From positions 1-47,062 of the forward strand of contig JAHLFA010000048.1 in NCBI GenBank assembly GCA_018883985.1: 47,062 nt of DNA. Direction: 5' to 3'. The translations under genes were made by a program, and so were the position numbers. The notes beneath the pieces were generated by a model, which made no database searches, was not told the DNA's origin, and worked only from the letters and a program-made list of their open reading frames with translations. Position 1 is the first letter of the stretch. The number at the start of each line of letters is the position of its first letter. Below are positions 43,579-47,062 of the stretch, one piece after another. Source of the DNA: Candidatus Ruminococcus intestinipullorum (lineage in GTDB: Bacteria > Bacillota > Clostridia > Lachnospirales > Lachnospiraceae).

Positions 43579-44784
43579 ATGAAGATGAAAAGAGTGTGTA
43601 GTGTACTGCTTGCAGCAACATTGCTAGGTTCCATGTCCATTATGCCAGTTCAGGCAGCACCTAATACTGAAGAGCTTCAAAGTCAAAAGAAACAGACTCA
43701 GCAAGAGGTTCAAAGTCTTCAGACACAACTTTCAGATCTTATGACAGATATGAATGTATTGCAGACACAGTTAGTAGAAAACGGTGAACAGATTATACAA
43801 GTACAAGCTCAATTAGAAGAGTCAGAAAAGAAACAAGAGAAGCAAAGAGAAGATATGATGCTACGCATTAAGTATATGTATGAAGAAGGTGCGGGAGCAA
43901 ATTTAGAAAAAGTATTAAAGTCTGGTACAATTCGAGAGATGCTTACACAGGCAGAATATGCACAGAAGATTCATGAATATGACCGAACACAATTAGAAGA
44001 GTATGTTGCTACGGTGAATAAGACAAAAGAGCTGAAGCAGACATTAGAAGAGAAGCAAGCTTCTTTGGAGCAGACAGCAGCAGAATATGAAGTGCAGCAG
44101 ACACAATTAAATACATTAATTACAGAGAAAAGTGAAGAAATCCAGAATTTGGATGAGCAAATTCAAAAAGCAGCAGCTGAGGCGGCAGCAGAAGCAGCAA
44201 GAAGAGCAGAAGAAGAAAGAAGAAAGCAAGAAGAGGCACAAAGAGCAGCACAGCAGAATCTTTCTACAAATACCAATACTACGAACAATAGTAATACTAC
44301 AAATACTACAGGGAATACAGAAAATACAGGAGGAGGTTCCCAAGAACAGACTCCTGAGGAGCCAAGTACACCAACGACTCCAACACCACAAGCCCCACAG
44401 ACTCCAACAGTTTCTGAACCTTCAAGTAATAGTGGCAATGCAGCATCCATTCGTCAAACAATTGTAAATGCAGCATGGTCACAGATTGGCGTACCATACG
44501 TATGGGGAGGGAATAGCCCAGGAGTTGGACTCGATTGTTCAGGGTTGACACAGTATGCATATAGGACGGCAGGACTTTCTATTCCTCGTACAGATATTAC
44601 ACAGTTAAACGCTGGAAGAATTACAAGCAATCCTCAGCCAGGAGATATTTGCTGGACACCAGGTCATGTAGCAATTTATATTGGGAATGGACAGATGATT
44701 GAAGCACAGCAAACAGGCGTACCAATTTGTGTAAGTTCCGTACGTGCTACATATTATGTAACATTTGAGGGAGTGTTGTATTAA
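43579..44784 (+). CDS. Secreted NlpC/P60 peptidoglycan endopeptidase with coiled coil
   Basis: The 401-aa protein has a Sec signal peptide (basic start, hydrophobic core, AQAA-type cleavage after about residue 26). A long Gln/Glu-rich coiled coil (about 30-225) resembles the CwlO/PcsB regulatory domain. A linker rich in Asn/Thr and then Pro/Thr (about 228-285) leads to a C-terminal NlpC/P60 domain with catalytic Cys320 (GLDCSG) and His363 (GHVAIYIG). Such enzymes cut D-Glu/DL-endopeptide bonds and are controlled through the coiled coil, typically by FtsEX. The frame opens at 43564, but ATG 43579 has AAGGATGGGTG upstream and starts the signal peptide. Confidence 0.92.
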   Translation: MKMKRVCSVLLAATLLGSMSIMPVQAAPNTEELQSQKKQTQQEVQSLQTQLSDLMTDMNVLQTQLVENGEQIIQVQAQLEESEKKQEKQREDMMLRIKYMYEEGAGANLEKVLKSGTIREMLTQAEYAQKIHEYDRTQLEEYVATVNKTKELKQTLEEKQASLEQTAAEYEVQQTQLNTLITEKSEEIQNLDEQIQKAAAEAAAEAARRAEEERRKQEEAQRAAQQNLSTNTNTTNNSNTTNTTGNTENTGGGSQEQTPEEPSTPTTPTPQAPQTPTVSEPSSNSGNAASIRQTIVNAAWSQIGVPYVWGGNSPGVGLDCSGLTQYAYRTAGLSIPRTDITQLNAGRITSNPQPGDICWTPGHVAIYIGNGQMIEAQQTGVPICVSSVRATYYVTFEGVLY

Positions 44785-44817
44785 ACGATATGTTACAAAG
44801 ATGATAAATATGAATAT

Positions 44818-44845
44818 AAAAAGGATGCAATATCGCATCCTTTTT
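44818..44845. terminator. Bidirectional terminator between NlpC/P60 and VOC genes
   Basis: AAAGGATGC (44820-44828) and GCATCCTTT (44835-44843) pair around AATATC, with A and T runs on both flanks. It serves both convergent genes. Confidence 0.8.
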
Positions 44846-44861
44846 GTGTTTTAGAACGGTG

Positions 44862-45230
44862 TTATTTTTTTGGAACAACTTCCAGCCAATAGCCATCAGG
44901 GTCAGAAATGAAGTAAATGCCCATTGCAGGATTTTCATAGCAGATGCATCCCATCTCTTGATGTCTTTTGTGTGCGGCATCAAAATCATCTACTTCAAAA
45001 GCAAGGTGGAATTCATTGTCCCCTAATTGATAAGGACGATCCATATCACGCAGCCAAGTAAGTTCTAAAAGGTGAGGTGTTACACCATCTCCTAAGTAGA
45101 CAAGAATAAAACTTCCATCTTCAGCTGCCATTCTAGAAGTTTCTTCTAGGTCAAGAGCTTCTTTGTAAAAGGAAAGAGATTTTTCCAAGTCATAAACATT
45201 AATATTGTTATGAGCGAATGTAAATTTCAT
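44862..45230 (-). CDS. VOC superfamily protein, lactoylglutathione lyase-like
   Basis: The 122-aa glyoxalase-fold protein has the two beta-alpha-beta-beta-beta modules. Potential metal ligands match glyoxalase I: His7 (FAHNNINV), Glu in HLLELTW, His in NEFHLAFEV and Glu near the end in GYWLEVVPKK. It may detoxify methylglyoxal adducts or act on another small molecule. I place the start at the ATG complementary to 45228-45230, preceded by GGAGG; the open frame extends upstream without a ribosome site or homologous residues. Confidence 0.85.
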   Translation of the reverse strand: MKFTFAHNNINVYDLEKSLSFYKEALDLEETSRMAAEDGSFILVYLGDGVTPHLLELTWLRDMDRPYQLGDNEFHLAFEVDDFDAAHKRHQEMGCICYENPAMGIYFISDPDGYWLEVVPKK

Positions 45231-45299
45231 AATAAATCCTCCAAATAAATCTGTTTGTTCTACGAAAATAGATACGAAATGATTATAACATAAAAAATC

Positions 45300-45328
45300 T
45301 TGCAATGGGAGAAAAGTTATGCTATACT
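45300..45328 (+). promoter_or_regulatory. Promoter of rpsB-tsf
   Basis: TTGCAA (45300-45305), exactly 17 bp, TATACT (45323-45328), about 120 bp before rpsB. Confidence 0.7.
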
Positions 45329-45348
45329 ACGTCTGTTACAAGAAAACA

Positions 45349-45418
45349 CGTATGCTGGTATCTCTAAGGGTGCCGAAGTTTACAGTATAAACTGGTTTTA
45401 GAGAGGAACAGGTATACG
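45349..45418 (+). ncRNA. Structured 5' leader of rpsB, candidate ribosomal-protein autoregulatory element
   Basis: Three nested helices can be read. P1 is CGTAT (45349-45353) with ATACG (45414-45418), extended by CTG/CAG. P2 is TCTCTAA (45361-45367) with TTAGAGA (45398-45404). P3 is AGTTTA (45377-45382) with TAAACT (45388-45393). Asymmetric internal loops GGGTGCCGA and GGAA lie between them. Position and form suit an S2-binding feedback element. The fold is from pairing by eye, not from a model search. Confidence 0.55.
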
Positions 45419-45447
45419 GAAGTGAAAAACCAAATGGAGGATAAGAC

Positions 45448-46200
45448 ATGAGCGTTATTTCAATGAAACAACTTTTAGAAGCAGGTGTTCATTTTGGACA
45501 TCAAACAAGAAGATGGAACCCTAAGATGGCTCCATATATCTACACAGAGAGAAATGGTATCTACATCATTGACCTTCAAAAGTCAGTAGGAATGGTAGAT
45601 GATGCATATAAAGCAATTTCTGATATTGCAGCAGAAGGTGGTACAATTCTTTTCGTTGGAACAAAGAAACAAGCTCAAGATGCAATCAAAACAGAAGCAG
45701 AGCGTTGTGGAATGTTCTATGTAAACGAAAGATGGTTAGGTGGTATGCTAACAAACTTCAAGACAATTCAGAGCCGTATTGCACGTCTGAAAGAGATTGA
45801 AACAATGGCAGAAGACGGAACATTTGACGTACTTCCTAAAAAAGAAGTTATTGAATTGAAAAAAGAATGGGATAAGTTAGAGAAAAACCTTGGTGGAATC
45901 AAAGAAATGAAGAAGATTCCAGATGCAATCTTTATCGTAGATCCTAAGAAAGAAAGAATTTGTGTACAGGAAGCACACACATTAGGAATTCCATTGATTG
46001 GAATCTGTGACACAAACTGTGACCCAGAAGAATTAGATCATGTAATTCCAGGTAATGATGATGCGATCAGAGCTGTAAAATTAATTGTTTCTAAAATGGC
46101 AGATGCTGTAATCGAAGCAAATCAAGGTGTAGCAGAAGATGCATATTATGAAGAAGTGGAAGTAGCAGAAGAAGCTGAAGAAACTGTAGAAGCAGAATAA
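45448..46200 (+). CDS. rpsB: Ribosomal protein S2
   Basis: The 250-aa protein is small-subunit protein S2. Signatures are [42 protein letters not shown] and, centrally, [57 protein letters not shown]. The C-terminus is an acidic tail of Glu and Ala. It initiates the conserved rpsB-tsf operon, behind a structured leader, with GGAGG before the ATG. Confidence 0.98.
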   Translation: MSVISMKQLLEAGVHFGHQTRRWNPKMAPYIYTERNGIYIIDLQKSVGMVDDAYKAISDIAAEGGTILFVGTKKQAQDAIKTEAERCGMFYVNERWLGGMLTNFKTIQSRIARLKEIETMAEDGTFDVLPKKEVIELKKEWDKLEKNLGGIKEMKKIPDAIFIVDPKKERICVQEAHTLGIPLIGICDTNCDPEELDHVIPGNDDAIRAVKLIVSKMADAVIEANQGVAEDAYYEEVEVAEEAEETVEAE

Positions 46201-46212
46201 TTCTAAACATAC

Positions 46213-46251
46213 ATGCTTCAGCCTGAACATTGGTCAGGTTGAAGCATTTTT
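46213..46251 (+). terminator. Terminator-like hairpin between rpsB and tsf
   Basis: A 14-bp stem (46213-46226 with 46234-46247, one G-U pair) with a 7-nt loop is followed by TTTTT (46247-46251). Since tsf lies 47 bp downstream with no obvious separate promoter, it may attenuate rather than end transcription. Confidence 0.7.
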
Positions 46252-46297
46252 AGTAAGATATTTAATGAGAATAATTCAAAATATGGAGGAAAGAATC

Positions 46298-47062
46298 ATG
46301 GCAATCACAGCAAGCATGGTAAAAGAACTAAGAGAAATGACAGGTGCAGGAATGATGGACTGCAAAAAAGCTCTAAATGAAACAAATGGAGATATGGAAG
46401 CAGCTATCGAATTCTTAAGAAAAAATGGGCAGGCAAAAGCTGAGAAAAAAGCTGGAAGAATTGCAGCAGAAGGTATTGTTAAAGCAGTTGTTAAAGATAA
46501 CAAAGTTGCAGCAATTGTAGAAGTAAACTCTGAAACAGACTTCGTAGCTAAAAACGATGAATTCCAGAACTTTGTAGAAGCAGTTGTAAATCAGGTAGCT
46601 GATACAGAGGCGGCTGATGTAGAAACTTTCCTTGCAGAGCCATGGGCAGCAGATCAGACTAAGACTGTAAAAGATGTATTAGTAGAAAAAGTTGCAGTGA
46701 TTGGTGAAAACTTAAACATTAGAAGATTTGAAAAAATCGTTACAGACGGATGCGTAATTTCTTACATCCATGGTGGCGGACGTATTGGTGTTTTAGTAGA
46801 AGCTGATACAGATGTAATCAATGATGAAATTACAGGATGTTTAAGAAATGTTGCAATGCAGGTAGCTGCTATGGCACCAAAATATACATCACGTGATGAA
46901 GTTTCTCAAGAATATATGGAACATGAAAAAGAAATCTTACTTGCAGCTGCTAAGAAAGAAAATCCTGAAAAGCCAGACAACATCATTGAAAAAATGATTA
47001 TTGGACGTTTGAATAAGGAATTGAAAGAAATCTGCTTATTAGACCAGTCTTATGTACAAGAC
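46298..47062 (+). CDS. tsf: Elongation factor Ts (partial, runs off the window)
   Basis: From ATG 46298, behind GGAGGA, 255 codons stay open to the last base. The N-terminus MAITASMVKELREMTGAGMM is the EF-Ts UBA-like domain, and NSETDFVAKNDEFQNFV is the signature motif that contacts EF-Tu. EF-Ts recycles EF-Tu-GDP. Family length is about 300-310 aa in this group, so roughly 50 codons lie beyond the window. It follows rpsB as in most bacteria. Confidence 0.97.
   Translation, partial: MAITASMVKELREMTGAGMMDCKKALNETNGDMEAAIEFLRKNGQAKAEKKAGRIAAEGIVKAVVKDNKVAAIVEVNSETDFVAKNDEFQNFVEAVVNQVADTEAADVETFLAEPWAADQTKTVKDVLVEKVAVIGENLNIRRFEKIVTDGCVISYIHGGGRIGVLVEADTDVINDEITGCLRNVAMQVAAMAPKYTSRDEVSQEYMEHEKEILLAAAKKENPEKPDNIIEKMIIGRLNKELKEICLLDQSYVQD

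Noticed and set aside
44163-44450. Minus-strand frame of 95 codons rich in Val, Cys, Ala and Ser
   Set aside because: It is a mirror of the low-complexity linker and Ala-rich coiled coil of the NlpC/P60 gene and has no ribosome site.

Overview
The window is a contiguous piece of chromosome from a low-GC, spore-forming Firmicute, most likely an anaerobic Lachnospiraceae-type Clostridium relative. The evidence is A+T-rich codon use, purine-rich Shine-Dalgarno sites before almost every gene, a sporulation sigma factor (SigK), CodY, a CIRCE-controlled groESL operon, DUF1292, DUF5688 and IreB proteins, and gene orders such as comM-dprA-topA-codY and ireB-ruvX-DUF1292-rnj. I do not name a genus.

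Layout. 1-4.6 kb: a MarR regulator with a palindromic operator and a heterodimeric ABC exporter. 4.6-7.1 kb: a REP-like palindrome, then a short molybdenum-cofactor operon (moaC, moaB/mog, moaA, MOSC protein). 7.1-17.7 kb: RNA and translation maintenance genes (prmA, rsmE, cysteine desulfurase, thiI, mtaB, ireB, ruvX, DUF1292, RNase J, trmR, U32/TrhP-type protein), with a divergent HPr-like gene inside. 17.6-18.3 kb: sigK, convergent with the U32 gene. 18.3-24.5 kb: comM, dprA, topA, codY and a small orphan protein. 24.5-28.3 kb: groES, groEL, guaB. 28.3-31.8 kb: amidase, chorismate mutase-shikimate kinase fusion, YqeG phosphatase, efp, DUF5688 protein, tRNA-Arg(CCG). 31.9-34.7 kb, minus strand: nfo, then a YtrA-type GntR regulator with an ABC transporter. 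34.8-38.7 kb: argS, an AlaX editing protein and a CPBP membrane protein with a damaged 5' end.

38.7-43.5 kb is the most unusual region. It is a compact operon with a strong promoter and a long leader. It encodes a TadA/CpaF-type secretion ATPase, a single protein that looks like TadB and TadC fused, and four tiny or small membrane proteins (53, 35, 51 and 158 aa). These four share an N-terminal M-K-x3-E-Y signature followed at once by a hydrophobic helix, resembling mature Flp pilins without a leader peptide. Two further single-span membrane proteins complete it. No prepilin peptidase, secretin or TadE/TadG is recognisable. The reading is a minimal, leaderless Tad/Flp-like surface or secretion machine. 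It is followed by a secreted NlpC/P60 peptidoglycan hydrolase with its own promoter.

44.8-47.1 kb: a glyoxalase/VOC protein on the minus strand, then rpsB behind a structured leader, and tsf, which runs off the end of the window. Two of the small pilin-like genes and the partial tsf were found by reading the sequence directly.
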